Made by a program: the position numbers and the translations under genes. The notes beneath the pieces are model-generated. The model did no database searches and was not told the DNA's origin. It saw only the letters and a list, made by a program, of their open reading frames with translations. A DNA stretch of 37,418 nt, taken from assembly GCA_023401925.1 (NCBI GenBank), contig JAEXDA010000059.1, positions 1 to 37,418 of the forward strand, read 5' to 3'. This DNA comes from Bacillota bacterium. GTDB taxonomy: Bacteria > Bacillota > UBA4882 > UBA8346. The first letter of the stretch is position 1; every line of letters starts with the position of its first letter. Of the stretch, positions 7,370 through 16,641 are shown in pieces.

Positions 7370-8992
7370 TCACTTTTCCTCCTTCGATACGGGCCGGACT
7401 TCTCCCCCAAAGAGTTGTACGGCTTTGGACAAAATTTCCGGCTCCCTTGATTTTCCGGGTTGTTTTTCCGGTTCACCGGTCCCTTCATTCATACCGGCAC
7501 CCACCGGTACACAACTAAACTTCACGGCTCCCCCCGTAAATTCCTGCAAGATTCCCTCAATGATCTCGCGATTTTGAGGCAATGATAAATTATCCAAATG
7601 AAACTTCATATTGGATGGCAATCCCACTGTAAGTTCGCCGGTAGTAAACTGAAGCGGCTTGCCTTCTTGGATCAGCGCAGCCAGGGTTCGTTTCTTTTTC
7701 TTTACCGCTTCCAAAAAATCCTCCCAGTTATAAGCGGAAGTGGACCCCACGGAGGGAATTTTCTGAGCCTGGGCGGAAGGTTGTACCTTTTTCGGGGTAG
7801 TGGTTGTTTCCGCCGGGTTCGTTTGCCCTCGCGGATTTGTCGCCGAAACATCCGCCATTTGGACCGGGGCTGCTGCTTGGGTGAGGCTATGCCCCCCTCC
7901 AACCAGAGTTTCCAGTTTTTTTATCCGAGCCTCCAAATCTTTGGCATCAAAACGTAAAGCAGTCAGTTTGATAAATGCCAATTCCAGAGGAAGCGGCCCT
8001 TGAAGGCTTTTTTTCACTTCAGCGGTTGCTGCGGCAATTTCTTCAATCACATGAACCAAATCCCCCGCAGTGGCCTCTCCGCTTTTGGAAGAATCGCCAT
8101 GAAGCAAGATCAGCAACGTGTTACGGTAATATTGAACCAGACTCCGGCCAAATTGAAATAAATCTTTCCCATTTAAGCTGATTTCGCTGAGAATTTGCAA
8201 AGCTCCGGCCGTATCCCGGCTATTGAGAGCCTGGGCTATCCGAGCGATCTCTTCCTCGTCAATCAATCCCAAAATAGCCCGCACATCGGACTCCCTCACC
8301 ATTTCCCTGCTATGAGCCAGGACTTGTTCCAACAAACTGACTGCATCCCGCATACCGCCTTCAGCATGTTCGGCGATTAGTTCCAGCGCTTCCCCGGTGT
8401 ATTGGGCCTTTTCCGCATCCAGTATCTGTTGGAGTCGGCCTTTAATTTCACTGATGGTAAAGCGCTTAAAGTCAAAACGTTGGCAGCGGGAAAGGATGGT
8501 TAAAGGAATTTTATGGACTTCCGTGGTCGCCAGAATAAATACCACCGATTGCGGCGGTTCTTCCAAAGTCCTGAGCAGCGCGTTAAAAGCTTCCGTCGTA
8601 AGCATATGCACTTCATCGATAATGTAGATTTTATATTTTCCTTCAGCAGGAGCGAATTTAACTTTTTCGCGCAGATCACGGATTTCATCAATGCCCCGGT
8701 TAGAGGCGGCATCGATTTCCATCACGTCCATAAATACGCCTTCATTAATCCGCTTGCAACTTGAACACTCATCACAGGGATTGGCCCCCTGCAAATTTTC
8801 ACAATTCAAAGCCTTCGCCAGAATCTTGGCAATACTGGTTTTACCGGTACCACGGGGTCCGGTCAAAAGATAAGCATGAGCAACCCGATGCGTCAAAATC
8901 GCGTTAGAAAGGGTTGTTACAACATGTTCCTGACCGACTAAATCGGAAAAGCCGTGAGGGCGCCAGCGCCGGTATAGTGTTTGATACTCCAT
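7370..8992 (-). CDS. dnaX: DNA polymerase III subunit gamma/tau
   Basis: A clamp-loader ATPase of about 540 residues. It begins MEYQTLYRRWRPHGFSDLVG, with Walker A GPRGTGKTS (about 45-53), four zinc-binding cysteines (about 64, 73, 76, 79), Walker B IYIIDEVHML, and the sensor motif LSRCQRFDF. A low-complexity linker (about 370-430) and a short tau-like C-terminal domain follow. I choose the ATG at 8992 because GGAGGAAATT stands right before it; the frame is open ten codons further. The tau region is short compared with E. coli. I saw no programmed frameshift slippery run in the linker. Confidence 0.95.
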   Translation of the reverse strand: MEYQTLYRRWRPHGFSDLVGQEHVVTTLSNAILTHRVAHAYLLTGPRGTGKTSIAKILAKALNCENLQGANPCDECSSCKRINEGVFMDVMEIDAASNRGIDEIRDLREKVKFAPAEGKYKIYIIDEVHMLTTEAFNALLRTLEEPPQSVVFILATTEVHKIPLTILSRCQRFDFKRFTISEIKGRLQQILDAEKAQYTGEALELIAEHAEGGMRDAVSLLEQVLAHSREMVRESDVRAILGLIDEEEIARIAQALNSRDTAGALQILSEISLNGKDLFQFGRSLVQYYRNTLLILLHGDSSKSGEATAGDLVHVIEEIAAATAEVKKSLQGPLPLELAFIKLTALRFDAKDLEARIKKLETLVGGGHSLTQAAAPVQMADVSATNPRGQTNPAETTTTPKKVQPSAQAQKIPSVGSTSAYNWEDFLEAVKKKKRTLAALIQEGKPLQFTTGELTVGLPSNMKFHLDNLSLPQNREIIEGILQEFTGGAVKFSCVPVGAGMNEGTGEPEKQPGKSREPEILSKAVQLFGGEVRPVSKEEK

Positions 8993-9199
8993 AATTTCCT
9001 CCGGGATTTTCAATAATCCCATTATTCGCGATTGGCCTTAAAACTCCTTTTTGCATCGCTTACCCATTCAAACACACCAGACACTCAACCACCATCGGCT
9101 GAAAGCCGAGGGTTTGAATCCCTGTTGTCGAGGCAATCACCATCGGACTGAAATTCACATAGGATAAGGTATGAGTAAAAATTAAGATGGAGTCCGCTA
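8993..9199. other. Divergent intergenic region with two direct repeats and a small hairpin
   Basis: There is no gene between dnaX and the divergent LysM-GH18 gene. It holds two near-identical 20-base blocks, CAACCACCATCGGCTGAAAG (9086-9105) and CAATCACCATCGGACTGAAA (9134-9153), 48 bases apart, and a hairpin CGGCT-GAA-AGCCG (9096-9108) followed by AGGGTTTGAATCCCT, which resembles a tRNA T-arm. The small SRP RNA that precedes dnaX in Bacillus is not recognisable here. Confidence 0.4.
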
Positions 9200-10678
9200 A
9201 TGATTTATGTTGTCCAAAAAGGAGATACCTTATATACTATTGCTTCCCGCTATAATGTTTCACTAACTGAAGTCTTGAACTTAAATGCCTTGGATCATCC
9301 CGAACAATTAATCATCGGGCAGGCCCTATTCATTCCCAACCCTCCCCCAAGAAAGCTGCAATATACTTTGATCACCGGGGACACACTCTATCAGCTCTCC
9401 CAAGTGTTTAAGACCACTGTGAGGGCCATCGCCCAGGAAAACAATATTGCCAATCCGAATCTGGTTTTAACCGGGCTTACCATTTCAATTCCCGGTTGGC
9501 TGCAAATTGCTTATATTATTCGCCCCGAGGATACTTTGTATTCTATTGCCGGCCGATTCAATTCGCCTCTTAATTTACTGATACGGGTCAATCAAATATC
9601 CAATCCCGGCTTAATCTTTCCGGGCCAGCTCATCCGAATCCCTTTGCGTCCTGAAACCATAGTCCGAAAGGCCAGTATTACGATAGGCTATTTTCACCTT
9701 ACCGGGCGTGAGCGTGATATCAGCGCGTTAAGCCGTTCCCTGGAACAAATCGCTCCTTATATAACCTACGGTGCAATTTTTCAGTTTCCGATTACTCAAA
9801 ATGGAAACATCACCATTCCAAACCATGCCGAAAGGGTCACTCAGATTTTAAAAGATTCCCATATAGCACCGCTGATGGTATTGACGAATTGGGGTCCAAA
9901 TGGTTTTGACTCTGAGCTAGCGCGGACTGTTCTAAACAACAATGCGCTCAGAGCGAACGTCACGAAAGAGTTATCGGGGTTGTTAAAAAGATTGGGGCTA
10001 ACCGGAGTCAATATTGATTTCGAGAACATGTTCCCGGAAGACCGCCCGCTTTATAATGCTTTCATCCGGGAATTAGTGAACGGCTTAAGACCGCAGGGGT
10101 TCAAAGTCATCGTAACCATCGCTCCCAAGTTTTCGGATTTACCGACCGCACCCTGGGTGGGCGCCTTTGATTATGCAACCCTTGGCGGGCTCGCCGATTT
10201 AATTTTTATCATGACCTACGAGTGGGGATGGATTGGCGGAGCCCCGCTGGCGGTCGCTCCGATTCAATTCGTGACCCGGGCATTAAAATATGCTCTAACT
10301 CAAATTCCAGCTCAAAAGATCATTCAGGGTGTACCTTTTTATGGATATAACTGGCCGCTTCCGGATACCCCGGAAAGCTCCGCTGTACCTGTAGATCTAA
10401 CGGAAGTATACGACCTGGCTTACCGTTTCCATGCCGTAATCCATTACGACCCTGTATCCGATGCCCCATGGTTCCGTTATACCGATGAACGGAACCGGCA
10501 ACATGAGCTTTGGTTTGAGGATGCCCGGTCTATGGAAGCCAAATACCGGCTCAGCAAGGCCCTTAACCTAAAAGGAGTGGGTTGGTGGAGTTACATCAAT
10601 GAACCTTATGGTTTCCCCCAGAATTGGCCGGTTCTCAATGAAATTCTTCAGATCTCCAAATTAAGCGTTGGTGGCTAA
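9200..10678 (+). CDS. LysM-GH18 glycosidase, spore cortex-lytic type (YaaH/SleL-like)
   Basis: 492 residues with three N-terminal LysM domains (about 1-46, 54-98, 103-148, each with a GDTLY- or EDTLY-type start) and a GH18 barrel from about 158. The catalytic strand reads GVNIDFENM, with the proton donor at about E275; MTYEWGW and GVGWWSYINEP are further barrel motifs. No signal peptide is present. That is usual for YaaH/SleL-type proteins, which are placed in the spore coat/cortex and cut N-acetylglucosaminyl bonds in cortex peptidoglycan. GGAG precedes the ATG. It diverges from dnaX and its last 18 bases overlap the convergent EamA gene. Confidence 0.88.
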   Translation: MIYVVQKGDTLYTIASRYNVSLTEVLNLNALDHPEQLIIGQALFIPNPPPRKLQYTLITGDTLYQLSQVFKTTVRAIAQENNIANPNLVLTGLTISIPGWLQIAYIIRPEDTLYSIAGRFNSPLNLLIRVNQISNPGLIFPGQLIRIPLRPETIVRKASITIGYFHLTGRERDISALSRSLEQIAPYITYGAIFQFPITQNGNITIPNHAERVTQILKDSHIAPLMVLTNWGPNGFDSELARTVLNNNALRANVTKELSGLLKRLGLTGVNIDFENMFPEDRPLYNAFIRELVNGLRPQGFKVIVTIAPKFSDLPTAPWVGAFDYATLGGLADLIFIMTYEWGWIGGAPLAVAPIQFVTRALKYALTQIPAQKIIQGVPFYGYNWPLPDTPESSAVPVDLTEVYDLAYRFHAVIHYDPVSDAPWFRYTDERNRQHELWFEDARSMEAKYRLSKALNLKGVGWWSYINEPYGFPQNWPVLNEILQISKLSVGG

Positions 10679-11101
10679 AATTCCCCCGATGATAATCAAC
10701 ACGGAAGCCACAGCCAATTGCAAAACATGAACATTTTTCCATTCACTAAATACGATGAGTCCTAAGCATACGGCGACTAAAGTATTCATATTGAACAAAG
10801 GTACCAGTTTGCTGATGGCCACATTATATTTGGCCAAAGCCACAGCGATCAACACTGTTGCGATTCCCCAGACAATTCCGGTTATGGATGCCGAAAGTCC
10901 TGAACGGATTGTAAGGCTATACTCTTTGGAAACAAAACAATAGACGAACCCGACTATCATGATATTCAAGCCCATTACCACCATCAACATGCCGGGACTG
11001 ATTCCCTGTTTCGTACTGACTTTCTGCAATACACTATAAATACCAAGTAACAATGCAGGAATAATCCCACCGAGCAAGTATCCAAAAGTTTGAGCCGCCA
11101 T
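10661..11101 (-). CDS. Half-size EamA/DMT-type membrane protein
   Basis: 146 residues with about four to five membrane segments, ending with the EamA signature (LVPLFNMNTLVAVCLGLIVFSEWK then VLIIIGGILATNA). Full EamA transporters carry two such repeats (about 300 residues), so this is a single repeat that would need to dimerise, as small multidrug transporters do. The start at 11101 is set by GGGAGG nine bases upstream; the frame stays open another 57 codons, but that stretch overlaps ald and looks non-coding. Convergent with and overlapping the LysM-GH18 gene. Substrate unknown. Confidence 0.75.
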   Translation of the reverse strand: MAAQTFGYLLGGIIPALLLGIYSVLQKVSTKQGISPGMLMVVMGLNIMIVGFVYCFVSKEYSLTIRSGLSASITGIVWGIATVLIAVALAKYNVAISKLVPLFNMNTLVAVCLGLIVFSEWKNVHVLQLAVASVLIIIGGILATNA

Positions 11102-11264
11102 CGCGCGAAACCTCCCAAAAAAACAAAAAAGAAATGCATCTTCCCTATATATTGGAAAAGATATATTCCTTTTCGTTAAACAATGGCTAAGTCCTGCAAA
11201 ATTGATTGAATTTAATACTTTGATCACAGCCTTTGGGTCATGGATTGATTTCGAGTATTCAAAA

Positions 11265-12383
11265 TCAGGCAATCAGTTTCACGGCCGGAGCGTAATCGGC
11301 ATTCATGGCCCGGGCTACCGGTTCGCACGTTATCTTCCCTTGATAAGTATTCAATCCGGCAAGGAGTCCATCATCCTCCATCATAGCCCGCTCTACACCC
11401 TTCCCGGCAATTTGCAATAAATAGGGTAAAGTAGCTCCTGCCAGTGCATGGGTTGAAGTGTGCGGAACAGCTCCCGGCATGTTGGCAACCGAATAATGAA
11501 TGACTCCGTATTTTTCATAACAAGGATTATCATGCGTGGTGATCCGGTCAATCGTTTCAATAGACCCCCCTTGATCAATCGCCACATCGACGATGACCGA
11601 ACCCTTTTTCATGGTTTTCACCATGTTTTCCCTAACCACTTTGGGCGTCTTGGCACCGACGACCAAAACCGCTCCGATCAGCAAATCGGCCTCTGTCACC
11701 TTTTCCGAGGCTTGATATTCATTGTATAGTAAAGTAGTTATCCGCCCTCCGAAAATATCATCCAGCTGAGCCAAACGGGCGCTGTTTACATCCATGACGA
11801 TCACTCTGGCACCCATCCCGACTGCGATCTTAGCCGCATTCAAGCCCACAACACCGCCCCCGATAATCAAGACTTCCGCAGGAGCTACACCTGGAACCCC
11901 TCCAAGGAGAATACCACGGCCGCCGTTATACTTTTGCAAAAAATTGGCTCCGATTTGCACCGACATCCGGCCGGCGACTTCGCTCATTGGCGTAAGCAAC
12001 GGAAGCGTTCCTTTTGAGCATCTTACAGTTTCAAAAGCGACCCCGGTTATTTTTTTACGAAGCAACGCTTCGGTTAAAGGCTGATTCGGAGCCAGGTGTA
12101 AATAGGTAAAAAGTGTTTGGCCTTCTTTCAGTAAATTATACTCACTTTCCAATGGTTCCTTTACTTTAAATATTAGATCCGCTTTTTGATAAAGATCGAT
12201 GTTCTTTTCGACCATGTCGGATCCGGCGGCTGCATAATCGCTATCCTCAATACCGCTGCCCTTGCCGGCCGACTTCTCGATTAAAACTTTGTGACCACAC
12301 TTGATTAATTCATTCACTCCAGCTGGAGTAATCGCCACCCGGTTTTCATTATTTTTTACTTCCTTCGGGATTCCGATGATCAT
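11265..12383 (-). CDS. ald: Alanine dehydrogenase
   Basis: 372 residues, the usual length. It catalyses NAD-dependent oxidative deamination of L-alanine to pyruvate and ammonia. Seen are the N-terminal MIIGIPKEVKNNENRVAITP signature, the catalytic histidine segment LFTYLHLAPN, and the Rossmann loop IIGGGVVGLNAAK with acidic VIVMD at the strand end. GGAGGAGCGAAA precedes the ATG. The start lies inside the 3' end of the Lrp-type regulator gene (35-base overlap), so the two are one transcript. In sporulators, Ald supplies pyruvate from alanine during sporulation. Confidence 0.95.
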   Translation of the reverse strand: MIIGIPKEVKNNENRVAITPAGVNELIKCGHKVLIEKSAGKGSGIEDSDYAAAGSDMVEKNIDLYQKADLIFKVKEPLESEYNLLKEGQTLFTYLHLAPNQPLTEALLRKKITGVAFETVRCSKGTLPLLTPMSEVAGRMSVQIGANFLQKYNGGRGILLGGVPGVAPAEVLIIGGGVVGLNAAKIAVGMGARVIVMDVNSARLAQLDDIFGGRITTLLYNEYQASEKVTEADLLIGAVLVVGAKTPKVVRENMVKTMKKGSVIVDVAIDQGGSIETIDRITTHDNPCYEKYGVIHYSVANMPGAVPHTSTHALAGATLPYLLQIAGKGVERAMMEDDGLLAGLNTYQGKITCEPVARAMNADYAPAVKLIA

Positions 12384-12885
12384 TTTCGCTCCTCCTCATT
12401 TTTGTTTCAGTACCTTCCAATAAACGGGTATTTTCACTCGGAACAACGGAGTGGTTATTCTTGACCGTGGACAGGACGACGATGGTCCGGGTCTTGATAA
12501 CCCCCTGGACACTTTTAATCCGGTTTAACAGTTTTTCAAGGGTGGCAGTGTTTTCGGTGACGATTTTCAAAGCATAATCATAATCGCCCGCCAGGTAATG
12601 GCATTCCAATATTTCATCTTCATCCTGGACAAATTCTACAAATTTTTCGGTAAACTTGGGTCTTTCCAAAGTAATAAACATGACTGCAGTCAATTCTTTA
12701 TGGAAAAAGTTAGGATTGATGATGGTGGTATATTTTTGGATGATGCCGCCGGCTTCAAGTTTTTTCAACCGTTCGCTGACCGCCGGTATGGATAAATTAA
12801 TTTCGCCGCTAATCTGAGATACGGTCATTCGTGAATCCGCCTGCAATAATTTTAGAATCTTAATATCCAAAAAATCCATTTTCAT
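12349..12885 (-). CDS. Lrp/AsnC-family regulator, probably of ald
   Basis: About 178 residues. An N-terminal winged helix-turn-helix (LDIKILKLLQADSRMTVSQIS, SIPAVSERLKKLEAGGIIQ) is followed by an AsnC ligand-binding domain (AVMFITLERP, CHYLAGDYDYALKIVTEN, IKTRTIVVLS). It lies upstream of and overlaps ald; an Lrp-type gene next to ald is a known arrangement in which the regulator answers to alanine or other amino acids, so control of ald is inferred. The tail is about 20 residues longer than usual and runs into ald. ATGs at 12885 and 12879 are both possible starts. Confidence 0.88.
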   Translation of the reverse strand: MKMDFLDIKILKLLQADSRMTVSQISGEINLSIPAVSERLKKLEAGGIIQKYTTIINPNFFHKELTAVMFITLERPKFTEKFVEFVQDEDEILECHYLAGDYDYALKIVTENTATLEKLLNRIKSVQGVIKTRTIVVLSTVKNNHSVVPSENTRLLEGTETKMRRSENDHRNPEGSKK

Positions 12886-12914
12886 CCATCCCCTACCTAT
12901 CATCTTATGACTTC

Positions 12915-12944
12915 ATTTTAAATTTTTAAATAGTTACTTGTAAA
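12915..12944 (-). promoter_or_regulatory. Putative promoter of the lrp-ald operon
   Basis: On the minus strand TTTACA (12939-12944) and TAAAAT (12915-12920) are 18 bases apart, 30 bases before the regulator start, within a very AT-rich stretch (12901-12990) that could also hold Lrp-type binding sites. Confidence 0.4.
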
Positions 12945-13076
12945 TACCTAATAATTTTAAATGAAATATACCTTTTAGTAAAACAATTACTGACAAGAAC
13001 CCTAGAACCCCCCTTACGATTAAAATTCTTCAGGTAGGTATCCGCCCCTATCTCAAAGAAACAGTCCGGGTAAACT

Positions 13077-13113
13077 AAAAACACACCCTTCCATAACAAA
13101 TTCAGAGGGTGTG
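13077..13113 (-). terminator. Intrinsic terminator after the PHP gene
   Basis: On the minus strand CACACCCT pairs with AGGGTGTG (8 bp, 16-base loop), followed by TTTTTAG. It lies about 60 bases after the PHP stop and upstream of the lrp promoter, separating the two units. The loop is long, so efficiency is uncertain. Confidence 0.6.
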
Positions 13114-13174
13114 CTTCATTTTGATGCCGCAATGATTCATTGATCGCACTTCCAAATGAATATTGCACTCTATT

Positions 13175-13849
13175 TTAGGTCTCAATCCGTTTGATACCCA
13201 TTCCCGATTTCAAAATGCTTGCCAATTCCCCGGAAGTCCTTACCGGACAAGTAATCTCGATGCCTCCACGCCCTAAATCTTCACGCTGGTGGAAATCTGA
13301 ACCGGATATCATTTTTAAGTGGTTATCTTTGGCAAACTGAAGAGCCAAGGAATTCCTGGAGTTATGCCGCTGATTACCGTTAAATACTTCGACGCCATCA
13401 ATATCTTCCGGATTGGCGCGGGACATTCCGGAACGGAAAGGGTGGGCCTGGTAGATGAGGAAATCATTTTCCATGGCGATTTGATGAAATATTCTTAAAT
13501 CCTTCATAAAAAGGTAAGGAGTGGCTTTTAAGAAAGACTCATCCGCACCGTATATTAAATAATCATTCATACTGCCGAAAAAACGGAGCTCCATTCCTAA
13601 AATAACTTCCAACCCTACTTCCCGTCCAGTCTGCCAAGCCTTGGAGTAGCCCTCCAAATACCGATCGATTTGCTTTTCCCATGGAAGTTCGGAGAGGCCG
13701 TCAAAAAAGCCGTCATAAAAGTGATCCGTGATTACAATACCGTCATAACCCGCTTGTTTATATAAAGCAACCACATCCTGGGCGCTTATTTTTCCACAAG
13801 GACTTACTTCACTGGTATGAACGTGCATATCGATTTTAAAAGTTTTCAA
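13175..13849 (-). CDS. PHP-domain metal-dependent phosphoesterase
   Basis: About 224 residues of a PHP-domain protein. The first metal motif is DMHVHTSEVSPCG near the N-terminus; VITDHF, YQAHPFRSG and SGSDFHQREDLG supply further metal ligands. Such proteins hydrolyse phosphoesters, but the substrate is unknown. An ATG at 13864 opens the frame, yet it overlaps GGGGAGG; the TTG at 13849, six bases after GGAGG, gives MKTFKIDMHVHT and is the better start. It follows the TauE/SafE gene directly, so the two are likely one transcript. Confidence 0.8.
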   Translation of the reverse strand: MKTFKIDMHVHTSEVSPCGKISAQDVVALYKQAGYDGIVITDHFYDGFFDGLSELPWEKQIDRYLEGYSKAWQTGREVGLEVILGMELRFFGSMNDYLIYGADESFLKATPYLFMKDLRIFHQIAMENDFLIYQAHPFRSGMSRANPEDIDGVEVFNGNQRHNSRNSLALQFAKDNHLKMISGSDFHQREDLGRGGIEITCPVRTSGELASILKSGMGIKRIET

Positions 13850-13864
13850 TGAAGTCCTCCCCAT

Positions 13865-14653
13865 CTAAAAAAATAATTTCACCGCACTAACGGCAGTTAA
13901 TACCATCACGATGTAACGAAAGGGTTTCTCCGGAATCCACCGGATAACCCAGACTCCGAGCAGAGCCCCTATAATAATGGCAGGAACCATCACCGCATCA
14001 AATGCCAAAGTCGCAGGAGTGATTGCTTTCCAAAAGAAAATTTGCAATGGCAATTTGGCCAGGTTCAAAATGGCAAAAAGCCAAGCCCCGGTGGAGATAA
14101 AATCATATTTATTGAGCCGGATCGATAAAAAATAAACAGTCATCACCGGACCGGCTGAATTCCCAATCATCGTGGTAAATCCACCCGCAAGTCCGACAAT
14201 GGCTGTCAGCCACCAGTGGTTTGAAAGTGCGGATTCGTCTTTCCGCCGTTCAAGCCAAATCATTAGGACTAAAAAAAACAAAACCGAAATGGCGATGATG
14301 ATTTTGAACTGCTTATCGCTGACTAAATTGCCGATAGCCAACCCCAAACCAAGGCCGGCGAAGGCCCAGGGCAGTAATCTCCATATGTGGGCCCAATTGT
14401 TATGCTTCCGGTAATGCCTTACCGCTAACATATCTCCCGTAATCAACATCGGCAAGAGTATGGCAGCCGACGATTTCCCGCCGAACAAACCGGCCATGAG
14501 GGGTATTGCCAGGGTGCTGACTCCGCTGATGCCCGTTTTAGAAAAACCAACCATCAAACCACAGGAAGCCGCGATGATCCATTGCCACAGATTAAGATGT
14601 AAGGTCGATAAAAGCTCCATTTTTAGTCCATTCTTCGTGCTATTTTCTTCCAT
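13865..14653 (-). CDS. TauE/SafE-family sulfite/organic acid permease
   Basis: 262 residues with about eight membrane segments and the family's internal repeat: GFSKTGISGVSTLAIPLMAGLFG near the N-terminus and GLAGGFTTMIGNSAGPVMTVYFL in the second half. Family members export sulfite, sulfoacetate or related anions; the substrate cannot be told. The ATG at 14653 has no strong ribosome site, and an ATG 11 codons later is an alternative. The gene diverges from the kinase gene across about 145 bases and runs into the PHP gene. Confidence 0.85.
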   Translation of the reverse strand: MEENSTKNGLKMELLSTLHLNLWQWIIAASCGLMVGFSKTGISGVSTLAIPLMAGLFGGKSSAAILLPMLITGDMLAVRHYRKHNNWAHIWRLLPWAFAGLGLGLAIGNLVSDKQFKIIIAISVLFFLVLMIWLERRKDESALSNHWWLTAIVGLAGGFTTMIGNSAGPVMTVYFLSIRLNKYDFISTGAWLFAILNLAKLPLQIFFWKAITPATLAFDAVMVPAIIIGALLGVWVIRWIPEKPFRYIVMVLTAVSAVKLFF

Positions 14654-14799
14654 ATGTTTATATTCGCAGCGTTTTCTGAAAATCCTATCACCTCAGCGGA
14701 ATTTGGTCCAACAAACATTTTTATCGGACGTAGGTTTTTTCCCAATTCTCTCGAAATATATCTTACAATGTAAAATCTGAGTAAAATATGAAGGAAACG

Positions 14800-16641
14800 A
14801 TGAATATACCGGTTTTCAAAAAGATTAATACCTTCAAACAAAATTTCATTGCCTGGCAGGATCGGGGAGCCCCCAAATCCGTCCAGGCAACACTGATTCT
14901 TTTCTTCATCGTTGTGACGGTGTTACCTTTATTCATATTAGGGACGATAACCTATTCAGTTTCTTCCAAAACCATTACCCGCCGGGTTGAGTCGTATGTT
15001 GAACAAATTATCGTTCAAGTAAGGGAAAATATCGAAATCTACTTCCAAGGCTTGCAAAGCTTATCCTATGTTATTTCTGTAAACCCCGATGTCATCACGG
15101 TATTACAAGATCAAAACAATTTAGGCGGTTGGAAAGAGATTGGTTACCAAAACAAGATCAAGTACTTTTTGGCCGGATTAACCAGTACCCGGGCGGAAGT
15201 CAAGGGCATTTATGTGATTTCCGCCGATTTAGCCCGCGTCTATTCCAGTGATCCGCCCATGTTGATCGAATATATGAAAAGACAGCGTTGGTTCCGAAAA
15301 ATTATCAACTCCGACGTGGGGAATGTCATTACCGGAGTGCATTCCGACAATTATTCCGGTTCATTCATGGGAATGCCCGGAAACGTGATTACCTATGCTC
15401 AAAAAATAGCCGATCTCGATAGTCAAAAAAACTTGGGATGGATATTGATTGACCTGGATTACGGATTTGTCACCAAAATGTTGGAACACGTGCAGCTTTT
15501 AGATGAGGGCCGGATCACGATTCGTGACGATGAGGGCAAGCTTATTTATGGGGATGATTTTACAATGCATCCCTCCCACAATCCCATTTACAGCCATATC
15601 CGCTTGCGGGATTGGGGAAGCTATTTGCAACGTTTAGATGGCAAAGAAGAGTTGGTGGTTTTCCAAACGGTTTCTTTATCCAACTGGAAAGTGATTTTCT
15701 CCATACCATCGACAGTCTTGCAACGGGAAAACATTTTTATCCGTAATTTCACCGTTTTTCTGGCATTAGCTCTCCTGGGTATTTCCTTTTATTTAGCGGT
15801 TCTTTTTACCCGAAAAGTAGCCAAGCCGGTCGAACTATTACGGAATTCCATGCACGAAGTGGAAAACGGCAATTTAGAAGTTCAAATTAAAATTCACAGT
15901 ATGAATGAATTCAATGAACTGGCCGCCAGTTTCAACCATATGGTCGAAAAAATCCGCGACCTGATGATGAGCATTAATGATGCCGAGAAAAAAAAGCGGC
16001 AGGCTGAATTGAATGTTTTACAGGCGCAAATCAATCCGCATTTTTTATATAATACGCTTGATTCTTTACGGTGGCTGGCTAAGATTCGCAATGTCGAAGA
16101 AATCAGCGAGATCATTCTGGCGTTGGAAAATTTGCTGCGGGCCAGCATCAGCAGGACCGACCAAATGATCACGATTGGTCAGGAACTGGAAAATGTCCGC
16201 AATTATCTTGCAATACAGCTGTTCCGTTATGGAAACAGCTTTTCCATAACGTATGAAATTAATCCCCAAGTGGAAGATTATTTTACCCCAAAGCTCATTT
16301 TGCAACCCATCGTTGAGAATGCCATTTATCACGGAGTCGAAGGTCTGACCCATGGAGAAATAAAAATTAATATAGATACCCAAGGGGAAAATGTCACGAT
16401 TGAAGTCAGCGATAACGGCAGAGGCATTAGCGAAGACCTGGCCTCTGAAATCATGGCCGGTAAAGTCGATAGTAACCAACGTTTCAGCGGCCTTGGCATC
16501 AAAAATGTAGCCGAACGAATCAAACTGAATTTCGGACCGAATTACGGCGTTGTGATCACGAGTAACAACCCTCAGGGAACCAAGGTGACCATAAACATTC
16601 CGCGGCTGCGTAAATATGAAAAGAGGAAATTATGGCAATGA
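14800..16641 (+). CDS. YesM-type sensor histidine kinase
   Basis: About 613 residues. Membrane segment 1 lies at about 29-53, an extracellular sensor domain of about 260 residues follows, and segment 2 at about 314-337 leads into a HAMP linker. A His_kinase domain follows with the phosphorylation motif INPHFLYNTL (His about 414) and a HATPase domain with the N box PIVENAIYHG, DNGRG and GLGIKNV. This is the LytS/YesM class that pairs with AraC-type regulators in sugar-uptake control. AAGGA stands before the second ATG (14800), which I prefer over the ATG at 14788. It overlaps the regulator gene by 10 bases. Confidence 0.92.
   Translation: MNIPVFKKINTFKQNFIAWQDRGAPKSVQATLILFFIVVTVLPLFILGTITYSVSSKTITRRVESYVEQIIVQVRENIEIYFQGLQSLSYVISVNPDVITVLQDQNNLGGWKEIGYQNKIKYFLAGLTSTRAEVKGIYVISADLARVYSSDPPMLIEYMKRQRWFRKIINSDVGNVITGVHSDNYSGSFMGMPGNVITYAQKIADLDSQKNLGWILIDLDYGFVTKMLEHVQLLDEGRITIRDDEGKLIYGDDFTMHPSHNPIYSHIRLRDWGSYLQRLDGKEELVVFQTVSLSNWKVIFSIPSTVLQRENIFIRNFTVFLALALLGISFYLAVLFTRKVAKPVELLRNSMHEVENGNLEVQIKIHSMNEFNELAASFNHMVEKIRDLMMSINDAEKKKRQAELNVLQAQINPHFLYNTLDSLRWLAKIRNVEEISEIILALENLLRASISRTDQMITIGQELENVRNYLAIQLFRYGNSFSITYEINPQVEDYFTPKLILQPIVENAIYHGVEGLTHGEIKINIDTQGENVTIEVSDNGRGISEDLASEIMAGKVDSNQRFSGLGIKNVAERIKLNFGPNYGVVITSNNPQGTKVTINIPRLRKYEKRKLWQ

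Noticed and set aside
8993..9199. Small SRP RNA (scr) expected upstream of dnaX
   Set aside because: The conserved GGTCAGGTCCGGAAGGAAGC-type core is not present on either strand.
12926..13168. Minus-strand frame of 80 codons between lrp and the PHP gene
   Set aside because: It contains the PHP terminator and the AT-rich promoter region of lrp-ald; the translation resembles no protein.
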